Of a stretch of 64,000 bases of DNA, positions 1 to 9,411 are shown piece by piece. The notes under the pieces were generated by a model, which did not search any database, was not told where the DNA came from, and worked only from the letters and a program-made list of their open reading frames with translations. Both the position numbers and the translations under genes were made by a program. This DNA comes from Tuctoria greenei (Eukaryota; Streptophyta; Magnoliopsida; Poales; Poaceae): the NCBI GenBank assembly GCA_036927565.1, contig JAYESD010000001.1, forward strand, positions 140,171,415-140,235,414, written 5' to 3'. The stretch's first letter is position 1, and the number at the start of each line of letters is the position of its first letter.

Positions 1-63
1 AAGACGACATCATTCAAGCCTTCGTCCTCCACTCCTTCTACGGGTCGTACTTCCGACATTAAG

Positions 64-321
64 TGTCACGGCTGCTAGGGACTTGGTCATATGATGAGAG
101 ATTGCTTGAGCAAACAAGCATACATAGCACACAACGATGGCGGGTATGATAGTACTTCGGATGTTGAAGATGAATATTCTCTTGCTACTAACTTTACTGA
201 TCCAAATGACGAACACACCAAAGAAGAATTACATCGTACAATGGCGACAAAGAACAATAGGAGCATCATTTTGCAGCGTGCCTTGAGCTCCAAAGTGGAG
301 ACCGACGACAAGCTACAATGA
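64..321 (+). pseudogene. gag C-terminus: zinc knuckle and gag-protease linker
   Basis: Bases 64-105 encode a CX2CX4HX4C zinc knuckle, the nucleic-acid binding motif of gag nucleocapsid, but a TAG at 76-78 falls inside it. The knuckle is followed by an acidic linker (residues like 'DVEDEYSLATNF') of the sort found between gag and protease in this group. A TGA at 319-321 separates it from the protease, which stays in the same frame. So this part has only nonsense changes, no frameshift. Confidence 0.65.
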
Positions 322-336
322 CCCAACCTCTTCCAC

Positions 337-720
337 ATGTTTCTTGTCGTCAAGGACTGTCATGTACACACTATAATTGATGGAGGTAGCTGCAATAACT
401 TGGTGAACACGGACGTCGTCAAGAAACTTGGTTTGACAACAAGAGCGGACCCTCATCCATACCACATTCAATGGATCAACAACAGCGGTAAGGTTCGGGT
501 AACACAAACAGTGAGAATACATTTTTCAATTGGTTCTTACCATGATTTTGCTGATTTTGATGTCGTTCCTATGGATGCTTGTTCTCTTTTATTGGGTCGT
601 CCTTGGGAATTTGATACAGATGCTATTCGTCATGGTAGAACCAATAAATATACTCTCATGCATAAGGGAAAGAAAATCACTTTGCTCCCCATGACTCCTG
701 CTGAAAATTGTGCATTTTGA
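337..720 (+). pseudogene. retroviral-type aspartic protease
   Basis: An open 127-codon stretch carries the aspartic protease fold markers: active-site region 'IIDGGSCNNLV' (D-G-G in place of the commoner D-S/T-G, normal for this plant gypsy group), a middle 'HIQWINNSGKVRVTQ' strand, and the C-terminal 'LLLGRPWEFD' loop (I/L-L-G motif). It would cleave the gag-pol polyprotein. It is the best preserved module of the element together with RT. It ends at TGA 718-720; the following protease-RT linker is read in another frame (710 to about 920), showing a frameshift. Confidence 0.8.
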
Positions 721-921
721 GAAGAGTAAAATTTGTGATGGCAATGCAACAAAACTAGAATCTGAAAAACAGCAAGTCATTAAGTTAAAATCACCATCGT
801 TGCTCGCAACTAAATTTGACCTTGATGATTTATTCGATGCTAAGTGGATGTGCTATGCTTTAGTATGCAAAGAAGCCATGTTTTCACTTTATGAATTATC
901 TGTCGCATTGCCCCTGCTGTT

Positions 922-1923
922 GCTAACCTTTTGCAGGAGTTCGAGGATGTGTTTCCCTCCGAGATACCCTCTGGTTTACCAACGATGAGAGGCATTGAAC
1001 ACAAGATCGATTTGATTCCAGAAGCAAGTTTGCCAAATCGTGTAGCATACAGGGCGAATCCAGAGGAAACTAAGGAAATTCAGTGACAAGTCCAACATCT
1101 TTTAGACTGTAGGTACATTCGTGAAAGCCTTAGCCCTTGTTCCGTTCCTGTTCTTTTGGTTCCTAAGAAAGATGGTAGTTGGCGCATGTGTGTTGATTCT
1201 CGAGCGATTAATAACATCACCATTCGGTATTGTTATCCTATTCCTCACTTAGATGACATGCTTGATGAATTGATTGGTGCTATCATCTTCACAAAAATTG
1301 ACTTGCATAGTGGTTACCACCAAATTAGAATGGCACTAGGAGATGAATGGAAAACTGCATTTAAAACCATGTTTGGACTTTATGAGTGGTTAGTCATGCC
1401 TTTTGGTTTAACTAATGCACCAAACACTTTTATGCATTTAATGAACGAGGTTTTACGTGCTTTCATTGGACAATTTTTGGTGGTTTACTTCGATGATATC
1501 CTCATTTATAGCAAGTCATATGATGAACATCTTCATCATTTACGTGCTGTTTTTACTATTTTGAGAGATGCACATTTGTTTGGTAACCTCGAAAAGTGCG
1601 TCTTTTGCGCCAATCAAGTCTCGTTTCTTGGCTATGTCGTTTCCTCGCAGGGAATTGAGATGGATGAGGCAAAAATTGAAGCAATCACCAGCTGGCCAGC
1701 CCCAACAACCGTCACGCAGGTTCGTAGTTTTCTTGGTCTTGCAGGTTTTTATCGGCGTTTTGTTCGGGATTTCAGCACCATTGCAGCACCTCTACATGAG
1801 CTAACGAAGAAGGGAGTGCCATTTCAATGGGGCGAACAACAGCAACAAGCTTTTGATGCTATCAAATCGAAGCTTACACAAGCACCATTGCTACGACTTC
1901 CTGATTTTGACAAGACCTTTTGA
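922..1923 (+). pseudogene. Ty3/gypsy reverse transcriptase
   Basis: RT is recognisable from the fingers motif 'VPKKDGSWRMCVDSRAIN' through 'KIDLHSGYHQIRM' and 'MPFGLTNAP' to the catalytic box 'VVYFDDILIYSK', whose two aspartates are intact. The thumb and connection continue with 'SFLGLAGFYRRFVRDFS'. The frame starts near 922 with 'LLQEFEDVFPSEI', has one stop (TGA 1084-1086), then is open for 256 codons. It ends at 1921-1923 because one extra T after 'DFDKTF' shifts the frame into RNase H. It would copy element RNA into DNA inside the virus-like particle if intact. Confidence 0.88.
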
Positions 1924-2386
1924 GCTAGAATACGATGCAATCGACATTGATATTGGAGGCGTTATCATACAAGGAGGTAAACCCGTTGCTTTATTTAGTG
2001 AAAAACTTCATGGTACTTCTCTGAATTATTCCACTTATGATAAGAAATTGTATGCCTTAGTGTGAGTATTACAAACTTGGCAACATTATCTTTGGTCTAA
2101 GGAGTTTGTCATACATTCCGATCATGAATCATTGAAGTATCTTAAGAGTCAAACCAATCTGAATAAATGACATGCTAAATGGATTGAGTTCGTGGAGCCA
2201 TTTCCATACATCATTAAGCATAAGAAAGGGAAGGAAAATGTCATTGCCGACGCATTATCTAGGCATTATACCATGCTGTCCCAACTTGATCATAAAATCT
2301 TTGGTTTGGAAACAATAAAAGTATTATATCCTACTGATTTGGACATCAAAGATGCTTTTGAAAATTGTAGAGAAGGAAGAACTTGA
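1922..2386 (+). pseudogene. RNase H domain
   Basis: Continues RT in the next frame: 'FELEYDAIDIDIGG' corresponds to the first catalytic aspartate region, then 'ALFSEKLHGTSLNYS', 'YDKKLYALV' (glutamate), 'VIHSDHESLKYL' (aspartate) and 'KGKENVIADALSR' (last aspartate). Two in-frame stops (near 2063 and 2168) and a stop at 2386 break it. In the family this domain removes the RNA strand after first-strand synthesis. The segment ends with the usual short acidic link to the integrase zinc finger. Confidence 0.8.
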
Positions 2387-2389
2387 AAT

Positions 2390-3493
2390 AAATATGTGAT
2401 GCGAGAGGGTCTCCTCTATCATGCTAACAAGCTATGTGTTCCAGCTAGCTCCGTTCGTCTATTACTTTTGTAGGAAGCACATGGAGGAGGTTTGATGGGA
2501 CATTTTGGAGTGAAGAAAACTGAAGACATGTTGTCCACACACTTCTTTTGGCCAAATATGAGGCGTGATGTCTGAGGGATACATGTCATGATGCACTACT
2601 TGCAATAATGCCAAGTCTCGCCTTAACCCACATGGTCTTTATATGCCTCTTCCTATTCCTAGTATACGTTGGGAGAATATTTCTACGGACTTTGTTTTGG
2701 GATTGCCTAGGACTAAGAGGGGGAGGGATAATATTTTTGTAGTTGTTGATCGTTTCTCCAAAAGACACACTTTATATCTTGTCATAAGAATGATAATGCC
2801 TCACACATTGCTGATTTATTTATGACGGAAATTATTCGTTTACATGGTATGCCAAATACCATTGTTTATGAGCGTGATGCAAAATTTTTAAATCATTTTT
2901 GGAGAACTTTGTGGTATAAATTGGAAACCAAGTTGCTGTTTTCAACTACATGTCACCCACAAATGGATGGATAAACCGAGGTAGTTAATCGTACTTTATC
3001 TACTATGTTGTAGGCTGTCTTGAAAACAAATTTAAAGTTGTGGGAGGAGTATTTATCACATATAGAATTTGCTTACAACAGATCCGTTCACTCCACGACA
3101 AAGGTAAGTCCATTCCAGGTAGTGTATGGTTTCTATCCCCATGCTCCTATTGATTTACTACCTTCGCCTCCTTCTCAAACTATAAATTTGTATGCTACAC
3201 AACGATCTGAATTCATTCTTAAGATGCATGAAACTATAAAGAAAAATATTGAAATGATGAATGAGAAGTATAGGATTACATATATTAAAGATAGAAAAGA
3301 AGTAAAACTTGAACCGGTTGATTTGGTGTGGTTACATTTGAGAAAAGAGTGTTTCTCCGACTTGAGAAAATGTAAACTTATGCCACGAGCTGCTGGTCCT
3401 TTTAAGATTGTTGAAAATATTAATGATAATGCATATAAGCTTGAATTGCCTCCCGATTTTGGGGTTAGTCCTACATTTGACATAAGAAGATGA
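2390..3493 (+). pseudogene. integrase with GPF-type C-terminal module
   Basis: Fragments in three frames: a degraded HHCC zinc finger region (2390-2620), the start of the catalytic core 'WENISTDFVLGLPRT' (first aspartate), 'YERDAKFLNHFW' (second aspartate), and the glutamate region 'TEVVNRTLSTML' near 2980. The C-terminal part (3020-3493) is open, with 'WEEYLSHIEFAYNRS' and the GPF module 'AAGPFKIVENINDNAY'. At least one frameshift separates zinc finger and core and another lies near 2830-3010. It would have inserted the cDNA into the chromosome. Confidence 0.82.
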
Positions 3494-3830
3494 ACTTGAG
3501 TTGAGGGCGACTCCAATTCAAGAGGGGGAGGATGATGTGGACATCACCACAGCGGAGACACACATTGAAATGCAATGACCAATCACAAGAGCACGAGCAC
3601 GGTTAATAAATCAGCAGGTGAATTCGCTCCAAACTTCTTTTGCATGTGAGTTTGAGAATAGATTGCTATGTGATGATCTAATTGTGATTAGGAATAATGG
3701 AGAAGATCAAAAAGTGAAGGAAAGAGGCCTTGGGAGCATGGAGAACCAGCTGGGACGTCCACAAATTGATGGAAACAGTTTACAACTCGGACTCGAGTTC
3801 AACTCGGAGTCCAAGAGCAGTCCACCTTAA
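3494..3830 (+). pseudogene. C-terminal pol extension running into the 3' LTR
   Basis: After a one-frame shift near 3490 the sequence still reads like protein: 'ELRATPIQEGEDDVD' across the polypurine tract, one stop (TGA near 3578), then 'PITRARARLINQQV' and 70 open codons to 3830. The R-A-R-A motif after the integrase is a familiar ending of this gypsy group. Because the LTR starts at about 3533, the last part of the protein is encoded by LTR DNA, as described for CRM elements. That assignment is inference from position; the tail's role is unknown here. Confidence 0.5.
3521..3532 (+). promoter_or_regulatory. polypurine tract of the CRM-like element
   Basis: Purine run 'agagggggagga' immediately before the TG that opens the 3' LTR; the standard plus-strand DNA primer position. 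It also lies within the extended pol reading frame ('QEGEDDVD'). Confidence 0.6.
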
Positions 3831-4392
3831 AACGGACACCCAGGAGGCATACAGACTCTTTTTTTGATGTTCTACATATGCACGGAAAGAGGAGAAGTTA
3901 AAATTTTCAATGGTTCTGGTCCCACCTCAAAATTCCTTGGGAGTCATTGGGAATCGTCTAAACAAATCGAGTCCATATTTCTGTCCGGTGCTGCGCCACC
4001 GAATCAGGCCTTTGGGCCTCGCATCCTGTAAGAGTCCATTATGGACGCGTCTAATCGTGTTTTGACCGAACCCTACCCTTTGAATACTGCAGCCACCTGT
4101 CATATTCTGTGGGTTTTGCTTGGAATAACAATTTCACCGTTCTACGGTTTGTGAGACCCCAACTTCCCAATTTCAGATCGTGTCTTCTACGTTATTGCTT
4201 GTGTTCTTGGTTCGCTTGCAGGGATTAGTCTTCTCGGCGAGTTCAAGTGTGTGCCGCACGGTTGATAACAAACGGAGCTGTGGCGTAGTGATTGCAGGAG
4301 TATTCATACTGCTCGAGTGCCGCAGATCATCAACGTCGAGTTCTCCACTCCAATCGACTTACCTTTCGAAAGATCGGGCCTAAACCTACTCA
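3533..4392 (+). repeat. 3' LTR of the CRM-like element
   Basis: Starts 'TGATGTGGACATC' right after the polypurine tract and appears to end in 'CCTACTCA' where copia family B sequence begins; about 860 bp, in the range expected for CRM LTRs. No second copy exists in the window to confirm the ends, so the right boundary is approximate. The first 300 bp overlap the pol tail. Confidence 0.5.
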
Positions 4393-4676
4393 TCACAAAG
4401 TGTTTTCCACACATCGTATGGAGATTGGAGGTGTGCAACATGGTCAAAGTCGCTTTGAGTTAATCCTTGTATGATCAAGTTTTGAGCCTTGTTGTTGTCG
4501 TCGACATCTCTCAGATTTGTAGCTATAACTTGATCGTTTGACGGCACATCGTAAGGCTTGTATACCTTTTCCCATATTGCGAAGCCTTGTGCCTGTATGA
4601 AAGCTTCCATACATGCCTTCCAAACCTGAAAATCAATACCACTGAACACACAAGGTTTGGCGGAGTATTTCCCCAT
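4393..4676 (-). pseudogene. copia gag N-terminus (truncated)
   Basis: Start ATG at 4674-4676 opens about 95 clean codons: 'MGKYSAKPCVFSGIDF', 'VWKACMEAFIQAQGFA', 'IWEKVYKPYDVPSND'. This is the N-terminal part of a Ty1/copia gag (UBN2-like region), which forms the virus-like particle. The homologous gag of element B has a stop where this copy keeps a glutamine ('FIQAQ'). The gene is cut after 'VWKTLCDE', so no product with function is expected. Confidence 0.8.
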
Positions 4677-4724
4677 GATGATTAGTCAAAAACATGGGCA
4701 AATCACAAAGATTAGAGCACCGTG

Positions 4725-4736
4725 GCTCTGATACCA
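4725..4736 (-). promoter_or_regulatory. primer binding site, tRNA-iMet type
   Basis: On the minus strand this is TGGTATCAGAGC, complementary to the 3' end of plant initiator-Met tRNA, placed two bases from the LTR end. It supports Ty1/copia identity and minus orientation. Confidence 0.85.
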
Positions 4737-5336
4737 ATTGTAGGATCGAAGAGCACATGAAAAGCTACTAGAGGGGGGTGAATGGTAGCTTAAAACTTTT
4801 TCAACGGAAGCAATGAAAACCCCTAGGCAGAAAAACGAACTGTTAAAGAAATTGTATGTGTGATTAATCTAAACGTGTTTCACCATGACAAAAGTAATAG
4901 ATATCAGAGAGAATCAAGTCACAAAGACGACACAAGACGAATCACTTAAATCCGTCGAGAGAAACTCAGGTTACGGTCGAAAGATCGAACAAAGGTCAAT
5001 CTGTTCTACCAAGTAAAAACAGATCTGCAATACTACAAAGAAACTCGTGTAGATCAAAGACCACAAATCCAATGACAATGAAATTTTGACAGACGATAGA
5101 TAATCAAGTTGTGAAGACAACAGAAAAAGAATCATGTCAATTGGATCTGTAAAACTCGAGTTATGATAAAACCACCGAAGAAAGGTAATGTTGTGCAGAA
5201 AACTCGACGAGAAAAACTTGTCTGGAACAAGTCGCACGAATAAGGCATAAAAGTTCCTTTAAACTAAGATCTTTATTCAATAGAACACAAGAGGAATAGC
5301 CTAAAAGGCGTGCACCACGAGCTCTGGCCTCCCTTG

Positions 5337-5344
5337 CTTATATA
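5337..5344 (-). promoter_or_regulatory. TATA box in family B LTR
   Basis: Minus strand TATATAAG, kept at the matching place in all three B LTRs (also 50534-50541 and 58778-58785). Position about two thirds into the LTR fits a U3/R boundary. Confidence 0.6.
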
Positions 5345-6079
5345 ACCAGCCCTTAGGCCAACCCAAACCTAATTAGGACTCTAATTCTACTCAGTTCACG
5401 AATCGAAACTTTTCGTAACTGCTCAAGACTCTTCTATACGCAGATAGAAGCAATCTTAAGACTTCCAAACACATTAGGAACTTATATCACATTCATAAAA
5501 CAACTCAAATTCGTGAGCCACACGGTATCCTATCATAACAAACTCAAAATTTTCCATATTTGAGTCAAACACGACTCAACCGCAACCTGAGTTCATAACC
5601 TAGTCGGTTGGACCTTTCTGACCAATTATTTACATCCACATCTCTTCATCATGCCTCGGAACCATATAGACATGTCCATGCAGACCTTTCACACGTGCAA
5701 ACATCTTCCAACGATGTCCACCATACCTTCATATGCATTGTTCTTGATTCAAACATGCTGCAAAACCTCCCGATCAACTCAACCACAATTCCTCCCAAAC
5801 TTGGTTGTTGAACCTCATCTTGAACTCAAGCAACACTTGCACATTAATAAACAACCAATACTTCCAAGAAAAAGTCCACGACTTGACTCTCATTAGTTCC
5901 GAAACCACAACACCTTACGTGAGCACCTCATAAGCATGTTGCAAAACCACAGTAGAACGATATCAGCCATATCAACAAAAAAAACGCACCAAAAACTTAG
6001 CAAATGAATACTAAGCAATATTTCCAACAATGTAAAGCAAGTTTGAAACATTTCACAGTAATAGCAGGAACATTGTGAT

Positions 6080-6430
6080 CAAGCTCCGAACCTTGCCAAA
6101 GCTAACCGGAGCATGAGCTGGAGCTTACCAAAGCTAGTAGAACCTAGCGCCGAAGCTTACCAAAGCTAGTACAAACTAGTGCCAAAGCTTGCCAAAGCTA
6201 GTCGGAACTAGTCAACCCAAAATCCGGAGCCAAAAAAGCATGTCGGAGCCAACCAACATAAGTCAGACCTATCAAAACATATCGGAGCTTAACAAAGACA
6301 TGTCGGAGCTATTAAAGACATGTCGGAGCTAAAAACAAAGCTCACCGGAGCTACCCAAAGCATGTTGGACCTTGACAAAACAAGTCAGACCTATTGTCAG
6401 ACCTTGCAGAAGCTCGGAGCTAGAGTCGGA
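6080..6430 (-). repeat. degenerate short-repeat cluster in B LTR U3
   Basis: A run of diverged units of about 25-33 bp built on 'accaaagctagtcggacc', 'cggagct' and 'agtcggagct'. The equivalent cluster is at 51325-51560 in the other B LTR. On the element strand it lies far upstream of the TATA box. Units differ between the two copies in number and order, suggesting active expansion or contraction. Confidence 0.7.
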
Positions 6431-6529
6431 CCTTGCTAGAAAGGGTGTTTTGGCAGAATTTTAGAACTTATATCATCAAAGCTAATGTATTCAGCACACA
6501 TAGGTCTCATAATGTGTGCTCATGCAAGA

Positions 6530-6830
6530 AGGTCAAGTGGTAGCCTATGCGTCGAGACAATTTAAGAACATGAGTAGAATTATCCAACACATGATTTGGA
6601 ACTTGCAGCTGTGGTACACACATTGAAGATTTGGAGACACTATATCCTTGGACATAGGTGTGAAATTTATATGGATCACAAAAGTTTAAAGTATATTTTC
6701 ACACAAATGGATCTAAATTTGAGACAATGAAGATGGTTGGAGCTCATCAAGGACTATGTTGTGGGGATCAACTATCATCCAAGAAAGGCTAATGTAGTGG
6801 TCGATGCCTTGAGTAGGAAAGGAGTAAGTC
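6530..6830 (+). pseudogene. RNase H tail of element F
   Basis: Begins at the truncation with 'VVAYASRQFKNMSRI', then text equivalent to the 'DHKSLKYIFTQ' aspartate region, and ends with 'KANVVVDALSRKG', the conserved end of gypsy RNase H. One frameshift near 6600 and a TGA at 6728-6730 disable it. From about 6615 it shares frame 2 with the downstream integrase. Confidence 0.75.
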
Positions 6831-8416
6831 ACCAGCTCACGGTTCGAGAATTTCCATCCGAGTTATGTAAGGAGTTTGAACGGTTGAATATCGGATCTGT
6901 GAATGAGATGGGGATAATGGAGTTAAATCCGACTTTAGAGCAGGAGATTCGGGAGGATCAAACAAAGGATGAGCAAATCCAAGAGATCAACGAAAGAACC
7001 CATGAGGGAAGAGAATTCAGGTTTGATGAGGATGACCATGGTACCTTATGGCTTGGAAACAGAATTTTCGTGCCTAATGTGAAACATATTCGGGAGACAA
7101 TATTAGAAGAGGCACATGACTCGCCATACTCAATTCATCCCGATTGTACAAAGATGTACAAGGACTTGAAGACATGTTATTAGTGGGCTAGCATGAAAAA
7201 GGACATAGCTGAATATGTAGCTTTGTGTGATGTGTGCCAACGAGTCAAAGCTAAACACCAAAGGCCAGCTGGATTATTGCAGCCATTGAAGATTCCAGAA
7301 TGGAAGTGAGAAGAAATCGGGATGGATTTTATAGTTGGTCTACCGCGTACCCAGTTCGGTTATGACTCAATTTGGGTAATTATGGATCATTTGACCAAGT
7401 CAGATCACTTTATTCCGGTCAAGACCACATACACCGCCGCGAAGCTGGCAAAGTTGTATATGGAGCATATTGTGTGCCGACATGGAGTACCAAAGAACAT
7501 AGTATCGGATAGAGGTTCTCATTTTACCTCCAGGTTTTGGCAGAAATTACATGAAGCATTGGGAACAAGGTAGAATTTTAGCTCAGCATATCACCCTCAA
7601 ACCGATGGGCAAACTGAGAGGTCCGATGAGATTTTGGAGGACATGTTAAGAGCTTGTGCTTTGAAGCATGGGAGAGGTTGGGACAAGAGCTTGCCGTATG
7701 CAGAATTCTCATATACAAATAGTTATCAAGCAAGCTTGAAGATGTCACTTTTTGAAGCATGGTATGGGAGGAAGTGTAGGACACCATTGTTTTTGAATGA
7801 ACCAGAAGAAAATCAAGTGTTTGGACCTGACATGCTGCAAGAAGCTAAGAAACAAGTCCAGATTGTCTGTGAGAATTTGAGGGCTGCTCAATCAAGGCAA
7901 AAAGGCTATACGGACAATAGGAGAAGGAAACTAGCCTTTGAAGTAGGAGACTTTGTTTACCTCAAGGTGTCACCAATGAGAGGTCATAAGAGGTTTAACA
8001 TAAGAGGCAAACTAGCACCTCGATGCATTGGACCATTCAAGATTCTGGACAAAAGAGGAGAAGTAACATATAAGTTGGAGATGCCAGCTCACTTATCAGA
8101 TGTTCATGATGTCTTTCATGTTTCCCAGCTCAAGAAGTGCTTGAGGGTACCTGAAGAACAAGTGCCAATGGAAGAGTTGGAACTAGAGGCAGATTTGATG
8201 TATGTTGAGCAACCGGTCAAGATCTTGGAAACCAAGGAGAGAGTCACAAGGAACAAGGTGATTCGATGGTGTAAAGTGCAATGGAAGCACCATACAGAAT
8301 TGGAAGCAACATGGGAGTTGGAGGATGATCTCAAGAAGGAATTTCCCTATCTCTTTCCTTCTGTGTCGAATATCGAGGGCAAGATTCATTTTAAGGGGGG
8401 GGGGGTAGGTTTGTAA
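6831..8416 (+). pseudogene. integrase with chromodomain-like C-terminus
   Basis: One continuous frame interrupted only by three stops (TAG 7181-7183, TGA 7307-7309, TAG 7571-7573). Order: HHCC zinc finger ('EEAHDSPYSIHP' to 'LCDVCQRVKAK'), catalytic core ('GMDFIVGLPRT', 'VSDRGSHFTSRFW', glutamate region 'TERSDEILEDMLRA'), GPF module ('RCIGPFKILDKRGE'), then 'DVFHVSQLKKCL' and a chromodomain-like end ('VIRWCKVQWKHHTE', 'ATWELEDDLKKEF'). The chromodomain is thought to steer insertion to heterochromatin. No frameshifts over 1.5 kb suggests comparatively recent decay by point mutation; TAG and TGA from C-to-T type changes fit methylated DNA. Confidence 0.88.
8387..8405 (+). promoter_or_regulatory. 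polypurine tract of element F
   Basis: Ends in a run of ten G before 'taggttTGTAACACC', the LTR start. Overlaps the last pol codons. Confidence 0.65.
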
Positions 8417-8542
8417 CACCCTCATTTTCATGCATCATGCATTGCATAAGTTCATATATATGTTTAACATTAATCAACATAAGAAGGAATGAGTTTAAAA
8501 TGAATTTAAAGAAAAACCACACTCAAAAGTTTTGAGAAGTAC

Positions 8543-8840
8543 GGACTAGTCCAATTTCTCTCTGACCTCCTTCGGACATGTCCATGTTTGCTGCAGACTA
8601 GTTCAATTTCGTCTTTGTACCGTTTTCTGACTTGTCCGGTCCATTGCGGACTAGTCCGGTATCCCGAATCCTTGAAATTTTGCCAAGTCCCTAGACTTGT
8701 CTGGATCTGTCCGACATCTAGCAGACTTGTCCGTTTTCCTCTCAGACTAAGTTCAAACTTGCCCGATTTGGTACGGTCTTATCTGATTTTTCTCTGACTA
8801 ATTTTGGACTAGTCTGTCCTTGTGCGAACTTGTCCAGTGA
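8543..8840. promoter_or_regulatory. GGAC-WW-GTCC palindrome cluster in U3 of F LTR
   Basis: About a dozen diverged copies of GGACTAGTCC and GGACTTGTCC, one exact CGGACTAGTCCG at 8647-8658 and an exact 10-mer at 8543-8552. The cluster lies 160-460 bp upstream of the TATA box at 9004. Confidence 0.75.
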
Positions 8841-9003
8841 TCGCGATTCCGAGTTTATCTTTTGTTCCATGATGTGTTTTTGGGTTTTACCTTAAGTGGG
8901 CCTAAATATGTCGTGTCTAACTCTTTTGGAGACCATGTGGTACCCCACACCGGCCTCCACCCTCTCTAAAACCAACCTCCATTGAAACCCTAACCCTCCA
9001 CCC

Positions 9004-9013
9004 GTATATAAAC
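9004..9013 (+). promoter_or_regulatory. TATA box in F LTR
   Basis: 'gtatataaac' preceded by 'aaccctccaccc'; the inverted copy F2 keeps it at 41831-41840 on the minus strand, in the same relative place. Confidence 0.6.
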
Positions 9014-9379
9014 AACCCCACCCCTTAACTTTACATCTCTTTGCCACTTTTGAATCACACCCAAACCCTAGCTTGTGGATAGCCGTCGCCAAGGAGGGAG
9101 AAGGAGATCCAAAGCAAGGAGAAGAAGAGAAGGAAACAAAAGAAGATCATGAGGCCAAGATCTCCACCAACCTTGCGTTCTTCATCAACAATTCACCATC
9201 AAGTTTCCTCCATCAACCCTACATCGTCAAGATCCAAGTGTTGCCTCCAAAACCCTTGATTCATTGGAGTTTTAAACACCTGGTATACCTTCTACTTCCC
9301 CTTTCTCACGTGAATTCAACCCTGTTTCTCCAAATTCACGTCAATCTATAAAACCCTAGCTCGTTGGTTTTGTGTAGGG

Positions 9380-9411
9380 CGGACTAGTCCGACCAGCAGC
9401 GGACTTGTCCG
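9380..9411. promoter_or_regulatory. paired palindromes downstream of the F TATA box
   Basis: CGGACTAGTCCG at 9380-9391 and CGGACTTGTCCG at 9400-9411, start-to-start 20 bp. The inverted LTR copy has the equivalent pair at about 41361-41394. Confidence 0.75.

Larger units (their letters stand above)
1..4392 (+). mobile_element. CRM-like Ty3/gypsy chromovirus, 3' part, cut by window start
   Basis: Order zinc knuckle, protease, reverse transcriptase, RNase H, integrase defines a Ty3/gypsy element. Protease text 'IIDGGSCNNL' and the pre-RT text 'GIEHKIDLIPEA' are, from memory, typical of plant chromoviruses. The pol frame appears to continue past the polypurine tract into the 3' LTR, a habit known for the CRM (centromeric) clade, so CRM is my best guess rather than a certainty. 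The 5' LTR and most of gag lie outside the window. There are many in-frame stops and at least four frame changes, so it is defective. Confidence 0.8.
4393..6511 (-). mobile_element. Ty1/copia family B, 5'-end fragment (LTR, primer site, gag start)
   Basis: Reads on the minus strand: LTR (6511 to 4739), primer binding site (4736 to 4725), gag start (4676 to 4393). Everything after the first 90 or so gag codons is missing, cut at the LTR of the CRM-like element. The other side abuts gypsy element F inside its RNase H. It is the same family as the nearly full element at 49925-59489, to which LTR, primer site and gag all correspond. Confidence 0.85.
4739..6511 (-). repeat. LTR of copia family B (copy 1)
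   Basis: Plus-strand ends are 'TGTAGGATCGAAGAGC' and '..AGGTCTCATA' (CA mutated to TA). It is 1773 bp, against 1713 bp for the B 3' LTR at 49925-51637. Shared landmarks include a TATA box and a degenerate repeat cluster rich in GGAGCT and GCTAGTCGGACC near the end that is the LTR start on its own strand. No coding sequence. Confidence 0.85.

Noticed and set aside
8543..9411. GGACTAGTCC fits the p53 half-site pattern RRRCWWGYYY.
   Set aside because: Plants have no p53, and the pattern is loose; coincidence.
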